Positions 19,834-29,557 of a DNA stretch of 64,000 nt are shown one piece after another. The notes beneath the pieces were generated by a model, which ran no database searches, was not told where the DNA came from, and was given only the letters and a program-made list of their open reading frames with translations. A program made the position numbers and the translations under genes. Source of the DNA: an uncultured Granulosicoccaceae bacterium (GTDB lineage Bacteria > Pseudomonadota > Gammaproteobacteria > Granulosicoccales > Granulosicoccaceae). How positions within the stretch are numbered: position 1 is the first letter of the stretch; each line of letters opens with the position of its first letter. The stretch spans positions 28,098-92,097 of the forward strand of contig CALLBO010000006.1 of the NCBI GenBank assembly GCA_937998875.1, read 5' to 3'.

Positions 19834-20760
19834 TTATTCAGGTCGTACGCTGTTAGCGACAAACACCATTGCATCACCATCTGCTGCAACGTTGTAGGCG
19901 ATTCTCAATAGAGAAGTCCAGTCATCATCGTAGCCGGGGCTCATTTGCGCTTGTATGTCTTCAGGAAAGCCAAACAGTCCGTCGTCTACCAGAGCGCAGC
20001 TAATGAATATCGCCTCGTTGGAAGCAGTTGAAAAGCCACTGGTGTAAAGTTCTATGACTGAACCGGGTACATCGTTTGGTACCCATTGAAAAAATGTATC
20101 TACACTAACGTTTTCTCCATTGGCAGGTGATACCACCTGAAATGCAGGTACCGGTGGTACGGCAATGCCCGGGAATGCCGCAAACTGATCACCCGGAATA
20201 TTGATTGATAGGTTAGCACCGGCGCTTTGACTAAGTTCTGTCTCTGGCTGATAGACGGGACCGGACAGGCCGGTAGTTTGCTGTAGTGTTGCGTAAGTAC
20301 CGTTGTCATCGGTTAACACCAGTGATTCACCTGCGCTTACCAGAGTTGCAGTTTGATCAAGTATTAAGAACTCGTCGGTTGCTTCTGTGGCATTTTCATC
20401 TGCCGCGAGAGTGACGATACAGATGTCGGCAGGTGGCATATAAGAGTCTCTGACTTCCTGCTCTGTTAGTGTCTCGCTAAATTCCCCGAAAAGGCCGCGT
20501 GTTGAGTCTGCGGATACGCCGATTGGTTCGAGCTTAATAAGTCCCACTGAGTTGACGGTTCCATTGCTGGTCATGGATGTAGTAACACCGTCAAGACCAG
20601 TCGCTACCGCCGCGTCGTTGTCATTCTCTGAATCGTTGCCGTCGGTGTTGTTATCTGTGTTGTCACTACCGGTATTTGTTCCGTTACCGTCGATCGTCGC
20701 TGAATCACAAGCGATAAGAAAAGTGGAGATGAATATCAGGGAGAAAAGTTTTAATTTCAT
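19834..20760 (-). CDS. Predicted lipoprotein of unknown function
   Basis: 'MKLKLFSLIFISTFLIAC|DS' lipobox followed by an Asn/Asp/Gly-rich linker; no recognised domain. Confidence 0.75.
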   Translation of the reverse strand: MKLKLFSLIFISTFLIACDSATIDGNGTNTGSDNTDNNTDGNDSENDNDAAVATGLDGVTTSMTSNGTVNSVGLIKLEPIGVSADSTRGLFGEFSETLTEQEVRDSYMPPADICIVTLAADENATEATDEFLILDQTATLVSAGESLVLTDDNGTYATLQQTTGLSGPVYQPETELSQSAGANLSINIPGDQFAAFPGIAVPPVPAFQVVSPANGENVSVDTFFQWVPNDVPGSVIELYTSGFSTASNEAIFISCALVDDGLFGFPEDIQAQMSPGYDDDWTSLLRIAYNVAADGDAMVFVANSVRPE

Positions 20761-20848
20761 GGTGCAACCAGTACTTAATAAAGATAATGACGAGTGTAAG
20801 CCTGAAAAGGTAATTGAAACGAGTACTGACTAAGTGTTTGGAGGCTAA

Positions 20849-22648
20849 TTAGGCGGCTAAATTTGTAATTCCTGACTGTATTTCACAAAGTGAGTGATAT
20901 GCACCCTTGATTTTCAGCAATTCCTCGTGAGTTCCAACTTCAATAATTCTGCCTTCATCCAGTACGACAATACGATCCGCACTTTTGATTGTGGAAAGCC
21001 TGTGGGCGATGATAAACGAGGTGCGATTTTTTTTTAATCTGTCAAGTGCTTCAAAAAATAAAGCCTCAGTGGTGACGTCCAATGCAGATGTCGGCTCATC
21101 CAGAATCAGAATCGGCGCGTCTTTAAGGATTGCCCTGGCAATTGCCAGTCTTTGTCGTTGTCCGCCGGATAGGTCGCTGCCATGTTCGCTTAAAACTGTC
21201 TCATAACCCAGTGGCAGTTTTGACACAAATTCATGAGCATTAGATGCTTTGGCGGCGCTTATTATTGAGTCCATATCCGCATCCGGATTTCCATAAGCAA
21301 TATTTTCGGCAATTGTTAGTGGTAGCAGATACGCGTCCTGTAAAACCATTGAGATATTACTTCTCACACTTCTAAGAGTAGCTTCCTTTAAGTCGACACC
21401 ATTTATTTTTACCGTGCCATGCACTGGATCGTAGAATCTTGGTATCAATGACACCAGTGTCGACTTGCCAGATCCGGTTGTGCCGACAAATGCGATAGTT
21501 TCTCCGGTCGCCACAGACAGATTTACATTGTTAAGTGTCTGTTGGTCATCGGTATAGCCGAAGCAGATATCACTGAACTGCACAGCAGGAGTCGAGCTGT
21601 CGGTCATGGACGGGATTCGCGTTGTTCCAGAGTTAATTACAGACGGCACTTCATCCAGTACTTCAAATACCCGCTGCACTCTTGCAACGGCAGTTGCATA
21701 AGTCGAGGAAACGTAGGCGAGAACTTCAATAGGGCCATAAAGTGATGCGACGTAACTCAGGAATACCAACAACTCACCTAGTGTCAGTGTTCCTTTGAGT
21801 ACCGCGTATCCGCCAATCCACATCATCACGGCAGAGCCAATAGCGGTGGAGGAGCTAACACCGACGCTGAACTCCAGTTGTGCTTTGACTGATTTCAGAT
21901 AGTCCTTCTTACTGCGCTCACTTAGTTGTTTGAAATGATTGTGTTGTCGTTCCTCCTGACCAAATGCCTGTATCACTGGCAAACCGGTTAACGTTTGTTC
22001 CGCAAGTGACATCACTCGCCCTTCGCTTTGCTGATGGTCGTAGGTGTGTTTTGTCATGCGTGGCGACAATGCACGAATCAGAAACGGTATCGGTAACGCC
22101 GCGCACAATGCCACGAGTGTCAAAGTGGAATCTATCTGCCACATGATTAGAAACATCATCAGCAAGGTGACAGTAGAGGTGAGTACCGGCACAAATACAC
22201 CCAGAACAATTTCCTGCAAGCACTGCGTATCTGTGGTGACCCTGCGAATCAAATCTCCGCTTGGGTGTTTTCCATGATAAAACAGCGAGAGTTTCTGAAG
22301 CTTCCGCAGCATTTCCTCTCCGAGACTGTACAGGAGCTTTTCGCCAACACCGGTTTCAACCCAGCCTTGTAGCATTTGTACCCCGCGCTGTAAGATGTGC
22401 AACAGCAATCCGGCGACCGCCAGAATAGTCAGGGTGATGAATCCGCTGCTGAGAGAAGTTGTGTCTACGAGCTGGTTAAATTGCTCTGGCAATGTCTCGC
22501 CATGAAACACACTGTCGACGATCAATTTCATCGGCCATGGCAAAAGCGATGCGATAGCAGCACCGATAAATACCAAAACCATTACGAAGCTAATCTGGGT
22601 GTAGGAGGCTCCGAGGTGTGGCAGCAGGCGCTTCCAGATGATATTCAT
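20849..22648 (-). CDS. ABC exporter, fused permease/ATPase (MsbA/LapB-like half-transporter)
   Basis: TM region then 'GETIAFVGTTGSGKSTL', 'LSGGQRQRLAIARAILKDAPILILDEPTSALD', 'FIIAHRLSTI'. Confidence 0.93.
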   Translation of the reverse strand: MNIIWKRLLPHLGASYTQISFVMVLVFIGAAIASLLPWPMKLIVDSVFHGETLPEQFNQLVDTTSLSSGFITLTILAVAGLLLHILQRGVQMLQGWVETGVGEKLLYSLGEEMLRKLQKLSLFYHGKHPSGDLIRRVTTDTQCLQEIVLGVFVPVLTSTVTLLMMFLIMWQIDSTLTLVALCAALPIPFLIRALSPRMTKHTYDHQQSEGRVMSLAEQTLTGLPVIQAFGQEERQHNHFKQLSERSKKDYLKSVKAQLEFSVGVSSSTAIGSAVMMWIGGYAVLKGTLTLGELLVFLSYVASLYGPIEVLAYVSSTYATAVARVQRVFEVLDEVPSVINSGTTRIPSMTDSSTPAVQFSDICFGYTDDQQTLNNVNLSVATGETIAFVGTTGSGKSTLVSLIPRFYDPVHGTVKINGVDLKEATLRSVRSNISMVLQDAYLLPLTIAENIAYGNPDADMDSIISAAKASNAHEFVSKLPLGYETVLSEHGSDLSGGQRQRLAIARAILKDAPILILDEPTSALDVTTEALFFEALDRLKKNRTSFIIAHRLSTIKSADRIVVLDEGRIIEVGTHEELLKIKGAYHSLCEIQSGITNLAA

Positions 22649-24438
22649 GCGGCCTCCTTTTCAGGTGCTGTCGATTGCAATTGGATCATCTCGGCATAGA
22701 TGCCATTTATTTCCATTAACTCTGTATGATTCCCGGACTCTGCCACCTCGCCCTTTTCGATCACAATGATTCGGTCTGCATTACGTATAGTAGACAGACG
22801 ATGGGCAACGATAATTGTTGTGCGTCCCCGCATCAATTTACTGAGTGCTTCAAAAAACAGAGTCTCAGTACGGGCATCAAGGGCTGAAGTCGGCTCATCT
22901 AAAATCAGCACCGGGGCGTTTTTCAACATCGCTCTTGCTATAGCCAGTCGTTGACGTTGGCCGCCGGAGATATTCGCCCCCATTTCTCCAATCACGGTGT
23001 CGTAACCATTGGGGAGTTTACTGATAAATGCGGCGGCACTGGCGGTGGTTGCAGCACGGATGATTTCCTCCCGGGTTGCATCCGGTGTGCCATAGGCAAT
23101 GTTTTCAGCAACAGTCAGGGGTAACAAAAATGGATCTTGCAGGACAACTGATATTCTGTCTCTCAGACTTTTCAGATCGATGTCGTATATGTTTTCATCA
23201 CCGATGTAAATATTGCCGCTGTCCCAGTCAAAGAATCGCATGATGAGTGACGCAAGCGTAGATTTACCGCTGCCACTTTTTCCGACAAACGCAACTGTTT
23301 CCCCCGGTTTGATTTCGAGATTGATATTTCTTAATACCAGCCTGTTTGCCTCATAACCAAAGGAGACATTTTCAAAGCGTATACCAACTGGTTTGTGCAA
23401 GCTTGATTTAGATAATGCCCTTGCGCCCCAGTGATCGAATATTTCTTCATCCGCATCTAGTACTTCCAAAACGCGGTCGAGATTCGCTTCTGCGGATTTA
23501 ACATTTTTGTAGGTCAGTAGTAGAGACTCTGTTTCCCCCTGTAGCGTCTGCAGGTAACCCAGAAATACCAATAGGCTGCCGACTGTAATCGTGCCGTCGA
23601 GTACGCGTTGTCCACCGGCAACCAGTACTATTGTAAGACCTGCGCTGAGAGTAACGGCGTTTACGAAGGTAAAGCCGTTGTCAAACAATGAACTGACTTT
23701 GGCAGACTTTACAGCCTCACCGGATAAGCGCCTGAATTTTGCGCAGTTGGCCTGTTCTCTGCCGAAAGCCTGAACCAGCGGGATGGCAGTGATGGTCTGA
23801 TGGACAAACGACATGACTTTCGATTGCGCTTCTCTTTGGTGTTGCGCCCGTGCGCGTAGTCGCTCACCAAAAAAGATCGTTGAGGCGGCGAGGAGTGGTG
23901 ACAGCAGCAGCGACAGTATTGCTAAAAACGGATCTATCTGCCAGGCAACCAATCCGATGACCAGCAGGGTAATCAGATTCTGCACCGGTGTTATCAGGAG
24001 AGCCTGTGCTATTGTGAATACGCACCAGGAATCCACAGTGAGACGTCCAAGTGAGTCTGCAACGGGGTGCTTGGTATGGAATATCTTTGATAAACGCTGA
24101 AGCTTATTGAACATGAGCATCGAAAGATCGATCACCATTTGCTGACCAATCTTGCTCCACAACCAACTGCTTGCAACGCTGATCGCACTGGATAGCGCAA
24201 AAAACAATACGCTTGCACTCGCTGCTACAAAAATCAATACCGCCGGGCTCATGAAGTACAGATTGCTAGTGCTAACGATCGGTTGCTCGACAAGTGCGTA
24301 GTCCACCAATAGTTTGATTGGCCATGGCATTAATGCAGTAACACAAGCAGCCAGAAGTGCCAAAATCAAAAGCTGAACCAGGCCTTTCTTCTGTTGCCAG
24401 ATCACAGGGGTGATACTGCTGTAGCGATGAATATTCAC
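22645..24438 (-). CDS. ABC exporter, fused permease/ATPase; paralog of the downstream gene
   Basis: 'GETVAFVGKSGSGKSTLASLIMRFFD', 'ISGGQRQRLAIARAMLKNAPVLILDEPTSALD', 'IIVAHRLSTI'; overlaps the next gene by 4 bp. Confidence 0.93.
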   Translation of the reverse strand: MNIHRYSSITPVIWQQKKGLVQLLILALLAACVTALMPWPIKLLVDYALVEQPIVSTSNLYFMSPAVLIFVAASASVLFFALSSAISVASSWLWSKIGQQMVIDLSMLMFNKLQRLSKIFHTKHPVADSLGRLTVDSWCVFTIAQALLITPVQNLITLLVIGLVAWQIDPFLAILSLLLSPLLAASTIFFGERLRARAQHQREAQSKVMSFVHQTITAIPLVQAFGREQANCAKFRRLSGEAVKSAKVSSLFDNGFTFVNAVTLSAGLTIVLVAGGQRVLDGTITVGSLLVFLGYLQTLQGETESLLLTYKNVKSAEANLDRVLEVLDADEEIFDHWGARALSKSSLHKPVGIRFENVSFGYEANRLVLRNINLEIKPGETVAFVGKSGSGKSTLASLIMRFFDWDSGNIYIGDENIYDIDLKSLRDRISVVLQDPFLLPLTVAENIAYGTPDATREEIIRAATTASAAAFISKLPNGYDTVIGEMGANISGGQRQRLAIARAMLKNAPVLILDEPTSALDARTETLFFEALSKLMRGRTTIIVAHRLSTIRNADRIIVIEKGEVAESGNHTELMEINGIYAEMIQLQSTAPEKEAA

Positions 24439-25649
24439 GCGATGGCTACTTTGATTTCGGAATGGGATGCATAAAGATTTTCTAATAGCTTGTTCAGCAC
24501 TGGCTTGTAGTGGAAGTACTCATGAGTTATCTCCAGTGCAGCCTCGCAATGTGCTGTATAGTTCTGTTGCACCGCATCTAAAGCATGTAAAGCTTCCTCC
24601 GTATTGGAGAAAGGCAGCACTCCTCTATCAGAGTTCAGCCAGTTTTGAAATCCTGTGTCTTGTACAACAACAGGTTTTCCACAGGCGAGATAATTGATGC
24701 TTCGTTCGCTAAACCAGCCGCTGTGGCTCGAGACATAGCCATGCTTACTTATGCCAAACTCGGCACTTGAGTGCTGCAGGTAGTCGCGATAGCTTTGTAT
24801 AGTTTTGGTAACGTCCTGTGAGTCGCGCAATTTCCAGCCTATTGACTCGAGTTGTTCTCTTGGGGCAGAAGTACTGCCAAGCGCAATTTCGAGGTGATGA
24901 TTACATTGATCAGGTAACTCCATAAACTGTGCAAACGAAGCTGACTTCATTCCGTAGGTTTTGCCTTGGTACTCTCTCGCCGGGTAGCTGTCCCATTGTG
25001 CAATAGTGGTAAACTTGAATGTGTCTGTCTGGTTTTGATTACCGGACCAGCACTCGGGTACTACTGGCTGACGGGTTGCAATCCAGTTCAATCCATCAGT
25101 GGGAACTGTGCAGTCAGGTCGATTGATGTTCTCGCCGAAGCTCAAGTAGTGGGTGTGCAGCATTGCCTGTGCTGCAGCTTCGGAATTCTGTAGATGATTT
25201 AGTTGAGTAAATACCGGGTCGGTATCGATCAGTGCACGAATATCTATCTGTAACAGCCATTCCCTTAAGGGGTTGACCGCAGATAAATTCAATAGTAAAT
25301 CTGCGTTGCGGCAGTGGTCTATCGCATCTTCCGCTCTTGGGCCGTGCCATTTTTTGCTGTGAGCATCGTGGTAGGCCCAACAGTCGCCGATGCCAATTTC
25401 ATTAAAAGATCGACGCGCAAACTCCAGACCGTAAGTTGCATCACGACCAGTCGAACCTGTGGTGGGGTTGTAGCAGGAGTCGTAATCATCGCTGTCTTCT
25501 ATAAACGTCACTCTGTGCCCCAGTAATGACAATCCAAGTGCATACTGTAGATGATGCCAGGCGAGACCTCCCAATGGACCTCTAACAATATAGCCGAGTA
25601 CAACAATATTCAGTTCCTGTATAGGTGCTAATGATGCATTTACAGTCAT
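24435..25649 (-). CDS. Glycosyltransferase-like protein (CgeB/GT-B-like)
   Basis: 'VLGYIVRGPLGGLAWHHLQYALGLSLLGHRVTFIEDS' GT-B-like N-terminus; C-terminal 'GISKHGYVSSHSGWFSERSINYLACGKPVVVQDTGF' sugar-nucleotide-site-like motif. Confidence 0.7.
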   Translation of the reverse strand: MTVNASLAPIQELNIVVLGYIVRGPLGGLAWHHLQYALGLSLLGHRVTFIEDSDDYDSCYNPTTGSTGRDATYGLEFARRSFNEIGIGDCWAYHDAHSKKWHGPRAEDAIDHCRNADLLLNLSAVNPLREWLLQIDIRALIDTDPVFTQLNHLQNSEAAAQAMLHTHYLSFGENINRPDCTVPTDGLNWIATRQPVVPECWSGNQNQTDTFKFTTIAQWDSYPAREYQGKTYGMKSASFAQFMELPDQCNHHLEIALGSTSAPREQLESIGWKLRDSQDVTKTIQSYRDYLQHSSAEFGISKHGYVSSHSGWFSERSINYLACGKPVVVQDTGFQNWLNSDRGVLPFSNTEEALHALDAVQQNYTAHCEAALEITHEYFHYKPVLNKLLENLYASHSEIKVAIA

Positions 25650-26827
25650 GCTACTTGCACCTCACACACATTACTCGTCGCACGTTCGACCAAATTTGTC
25701 AGCACACTGGTGGAATTAAAATACGACTCTGCGATCTCTCTGGCTGCAGTGCTGTGCAACTTCGGGTTACTGCGAACGGACTCAATTCCGGCGAGCGCCT
25801 CGTCCGGATTATCAAACGCAATGACTCCATCCCCGCAAGGGATAACCTTTGAGAACCCGGTGTCCTGAACCACGACAGGGCGGGCAGAGGCCAGATAGCA
25901 TGCAGATCGACAACTGAACCACCCGGACCGGCCCTTGACATAACCTTGCTTGGCTACGCTCCACTCGGCGCGTGAGTGACGGATGTAATCTCGATAGCTG
26001 TGCATATCAGCACAGACTTCAGCGGGTGATACCAGTTTCCAGCCGGCAGCCTCCAGGCGTTCTCGCGGTGTTCTATTTGTTTTTCCCTCGTTTACTGCAA
26101 GCTCGAGTGTGCCTTCTGGCAATGAGGCTGGAAGATCTATGTAAGTCTTAAACTCTTCGTCTTTTTGTCCGTAAATTTCTTCGTTGTATTCTAGAGAGTC
26201 GTAGCTTGTCCAGTTCATCACAGTGGTAAAGCAATCTCTGTGGGATGTAGCAGGTTGCCATTCGTCCAATACAATCGGTTGCCTGGTAGGCAGCCAAGTG
26301 TCGCCGCTGCATGGAATGTTGTGGGATGGGTTTTCAGCAAAACTGAATAAGACATCATGCTGATCAATCTGAGCACGGAAACTTTCGTAGCCCAGCAATA
26401 GTTTGATCTGGGTAAACACCGGATCAGAATCAATAAATGCCAGTCGCTTGATACTCCGGTAGCGCTCTGGGTAAGCGAGACAGCCTGAAACGTTAATAAG
26501 CAGATCTGCGGTGGCTATTGCTTCCCTGCGTTCAGTTTCTTTCAGTCCGTACCATTGGTCGGTGTAGTCGTGTCTGAACATCCACCTGTCTTGCAGATTG
26601 AATTGCGCCATGACGGTATCCAGATACGCTACATTGTAGCTGCAACCGTCTTCGCTAAGTCCACCTGTCGTCGGGTTGTATGGCCAGAACCCGGTATCCT
26701 CAAGATAATAAACATCGTGGCCCATCCTTGAAAGGCCCAAAACATACTGAAGATAGTCCCAGGCGACCCCGCCCAGAGGATATTGGGCGATTAAACCGGT
26801 AACAATGATTCTAAGCCGTGAGTTCAC
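25646..26827 (-). CDS. Glycosyltransferase-like protein (CgeB/GT-B-like), paralog of the downstream gene
   Basis: 'VTGLIAQYPLGGVAWDYLQYVLGLSRMGHDVYYLEDTGFWPYNPTTGG'; 'VAKQGYVKGRSGWFSCRSACYLASARPVVVQDTGF'; clearly homologous to 24435-25649. Confidence 0.7.
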   Translation of the reverse strand: MNSRLRIIVTGLIAQYPLGGVAWDYLQYVLGLSRMGHDVYYLEDTGFWPYNPTTGGLSEDGCSYNVAYLDTVMAQFNLQDRWMFRHDYTDQWYGLKETERREAIATADLLINVSGCLAYPERYRSIKRLAFIDSDPVFTQIKLLLGYESFRAQIDQHDVLFSFAENPSHNIPCSGDTWLPTRQPIVLDEWQPATSHRDCFTTVMNWTSYDSLEYNEEIYGQKDEEFKTYIDLPASLPEGTLELAVNEGKTNRTPRERLEAAGWKLVSPAEVCADMHSYRDYIRHSRAEWSVAKQGYVKGRSGWFSCRSACYLASARPVVVQDTGFSKVIPCGDGVIAFDNPDEALAGIESVRSNPKLHSTAAREIAESYFNSTSVLTNLVERATSNVCEVQVA

Positions 26828-26869
26828 GAGCAGTACCTGTTTTTTGCCGGAGCATGTCTAAGTACATTA

Positions 26870-29557
26870 CTAGAACGTCCAGACAAACTTACCGGTGTAC
26901 TCGTCCTTGACTTCGGTTTGTTTTTGAAAAGATAAAAATACATCGATGCCTGAGCTTACTTTGCGTCTATAAGCCAACCGTAGTTGTTCAAAGCTGTCAC
27001 CCTTTGATAATCTGGCGATCACACCGTCAATGTTTGAAAAATCCCAACCCCCGCTCACGGTGGTTTGTTTAAATCGGCCAAAGCTGGTCAAATCTTCGGT
27101 AGAGATTTTCAGGTTGGTTGAGTTGGTCGGGTTGAACCAGGCGTAAGCTGACAGATATCGGTATTCGCCACCTCCAAGGGTTCCGTCTGCTGCAAATCCA
27201 CCGTAGCCGAAACGCGAGCTGTAAATATTAAAGTCGAAATTGGTAGACCAGAACCTGTCATTGTTAGCGGTATCCTGAAAGACACCGGGTGTACCTGTCA
27301 GCGGTCTGTAGTCGTAATCACTGTATGCAAACTGAAGGCGCGTTTTGCCGGATATTTCAAAATTCGCTGATAGATAGATTCCGTCAGATTGCTCTTCTCC
27401 AGCGAGAGTGTCTCGTTTTGTGTAAGTCACATCGCCGTTGATTTCTTTTATCTTACCATGGCCTTCTTTGTAGATACTGGCGTAAACTCCATTGGAACGA
27501 GTGCCGGGCAGATCGCTGTTTAAAAGTGCTGTAGGAGGATTATAGTCGGCGGTGTATTGATCATGATTAAAACCAATCTCCCATAAGTTTCTCGACAAGC
27601 CCAGTAACAACTTGCGACTTTTGGCTGTCCCTTCTGACTCGCCTAGATCGTTTTGAGACCATGCGTTTTTTACATCAAAGAAGATCCCCGAGCCGAATTT
27701 TTTATCTACTCCGGCGGCAAGCAGCGCGGCACTGGATTCTTCCTGATCACCCCTTACAGCGGATAGCGTTAAGCCTGCATTGCCAGGTAAATTTCTTCTA
27801 TATCGCGCATGAAAATCACGCCTGCCGTTATCTGAGTTGGTACTCAACAAGCCAAGAACGTTGCGATCATTTTGCATAAAGGTTTTCACTCCAACGTCGA
27901 AGTCTGGTATGCGCGGGCTATAAAAATACTCGCTGTCAGTTTCAAAGTTTGAATTACCTTCCTGAAAAAAGGTTCGAGTATCATCTACTTCTTTTTCGTT
28001 ATAGCTGAAATCAATATCTGATATCTGCGATTCAACCTGTGAAAAATCAGGAAACAATTCGACAAGACTGGTTAGATTGTTGAGCGGCTCGTAGCGTATC
28101 GTTACACCACCGTGTGCCGAGTGGTCTTTTGCTTGCCCTTCCCGGTTTATGGAGTTCTTAGCGGCAACAAGATAGGGCATCAAGGTCCATACACGGCTTG
28201 TCTTAGTCTGGGGTAGGGTAAAGCCTGCAAGGTAGCCTAGCGGATTAATTTGTTTCTTTGTTGTGGGTTTGACCCAGTGACTGGTTTCTTGAGTGCGATG
28301 TTGATACCTTGAGAAATTAATACCAAAGGAGTCAGCTTCTGGACTGAAGTTTAAAATTTCAAACGGAATGGCGATTTCGGCTGACCACCCATAGTCGGTT
28401 TTTTTTACAGCGCCGCGCCAGTCACCCTTCCATTGAATTTTCCTGTTGCCGCTTCCTGGAAGCTGATCATTTTTGGTGCCAATCGCATTCAGCGAGTAGA
28501 TGGCGGCAGTGCGATGATTCTTATAGGAATCTATACTTACCGACACTGCATCATCGGTACCTAGTCCACCATCCCGCAGCGTCTTTATAGCAGTCACCAG
28601 ATCGGGATTGTCATCAAAGCATCTGAATGCAAAGTATAAATATCTGTCGTCACTTAGCACCCTGACTTCCGTATCAGAAGACGGATGAATCCGCCGCTCA
28701 CTGACCCTGAAATCATTGGCGATCTCAGCGGAATGCCATGCTGCGTCGGTTATAGAGCCGTCAATTATTATTTCGTGTTTATTAGTTGCGCTGGTGGTGC
28801 GGAGGTTGAGTACCCTGCGCGCACCACCTCGACCAGGCAAAGCCGCAGCGATTTCTGGTTCGGTGCCTGCTAAAGCCTCGTTCGCCTTGTTTGGCTGTGG
28901 CTTAGAGACGTCTGGTTTTTCTGTGTATCCACTACCCTGTGTTATAAGATTGGAAGAAGGTGTTTTTGACTCTTCAGCGATAAGCTCGAAGTCAGATATC
29001 CCACCATCGCCTTTGATGAAAACAAAAGATATCGCTTTGATGCGATTTTTGGGTTCTATAAGTTTAAGAGCGTCGGTCAGGTTGCCTTTGATATGAACCC
29101 ACTTTCCGGCACTTGAGTTCGCGCCCAACCCAAAAGTGTAAATATTTCTGGTTGAGTCAATTTTGTTCTTTTGCGATGCAGTATAGGTGATCTGCCTTCT
29201 GCCATAGTCGGTATTGAGTATAAAACTAATTCTATAGTCAGATGATAGATTCATTCGCCAATTTGCAGTAAGGATATCTGACTCATTATCGACAGACATT
29301 ACGTCTTGCTTTGCGGACTTGGAAAATAACGTCGCTATACCATCGACACTAATCAGGCGAGTGCTTGCAGGAGTTTGGCGAACTATTTTTAACTTCCCGT
29401 CTGATCCCAATTTGCCGTGTTTCCAAACAGCATTTTCCAGCGCTGTCGAGCTTTGTGCAGTGTTGCGCTCGCGGCTATATACGTTGGTGTGGTATAAAAG
29501 CGCAGAGCTGATTAAAAGGCTGATAATAGCCATGCAAATTGATTTTCTAAGCAACAT
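26870..29557 (-). CDS. DUF5916-like outer-membrane protein with CBM9-like domain
   Basis: N-terminal signal; 'IIIDGSITDAAWHSAEIANDF...DDRYLYFAFRCFDDNPDLV' CBM9-like; long C-terminal region with barrel-like strands ending in 'GKFVWTF' (terminal Phe). Confidence 0.75.
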   Translation of the reverse strand: MLLRKSICMAIISLLISSALLYHTNVYSRERNTAQSSTALENAVWKHGKLGSDGKLKIVRQTPASTRLISVDGIATLFSKSAKQDVMSVDNESDILTANWRMNLSSDYRISFILNTDYGRRQITYTASQKNKIDSTRNIYTFGLGANSSAGKWVHIKGNLTDALKLIEPKNRIKAISFVFIKGDGGISDFELIAEESKTPSSNLITQGSGYTEKPDVSKPQPNKANEALAGTEPEIAAALPGRGGARRVLNLRTTSATNKHEIIIDGSITDAAWHSAEIANDFRVSERRIHPSSDTEVRVLSDDRYLYFAFRCFDDNPDLVTAIKTLRDGGLGTDDAVSVSIDSYKNHRTAAIYSLNAIGTKNDQLPGSGNRKIQWKGDWRGAVKKTDYGWSAEIAIPFEILNFSPEADSFGINFSRYQHRTQETSHWVKPTTKKQINPLGYLAGFTLPQTKTSRVWTLMPYLVAAKNSINREGQAKDHSAHGGVTIRYEPLNNLTSLVELFPDFSQVESQISDIDFSYNEKEVDDTRTFFQEGNSNFETDSEYFYSPRIPDFDVGVKTFMQNDRNVLGLLSTNSDNGRRDFHARYRRNLPGNAGLTLSAVRGDQEESSAALLAAGVDKKFGSGIFFDVKNAWSQNDLGESEGTAKSRKLLLGLSRNLWEIGFNHDQYTADYNPPTALLNSDLPGTRSNGVYASIYKEGHGKIKEINGDVTYTKRDTLAGEEQSDGIYLSANFEISGKTRLQFAYSDYDYRPLTGTPGVFQDTANNDRFWSTNFDFNIYSSRFGYGGFAADGTLGGGEYRYLSAYAWFNPTNSTNLKISTEDLTSFGRFKQTTVSGGWDFSNIDGVIARLSKGDSFEQLRLAYRRKVSSGIDVFLSFQKQTEVKDEYTGKFVWTF

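Noticed and set aside
20849-24438. Antibiotic or bacteriocin export by the ABC pair
   Set aside because: No peptidase C39 domain, precursor peptide or modification enzyme seen; neighbours are glycosyltransferases.
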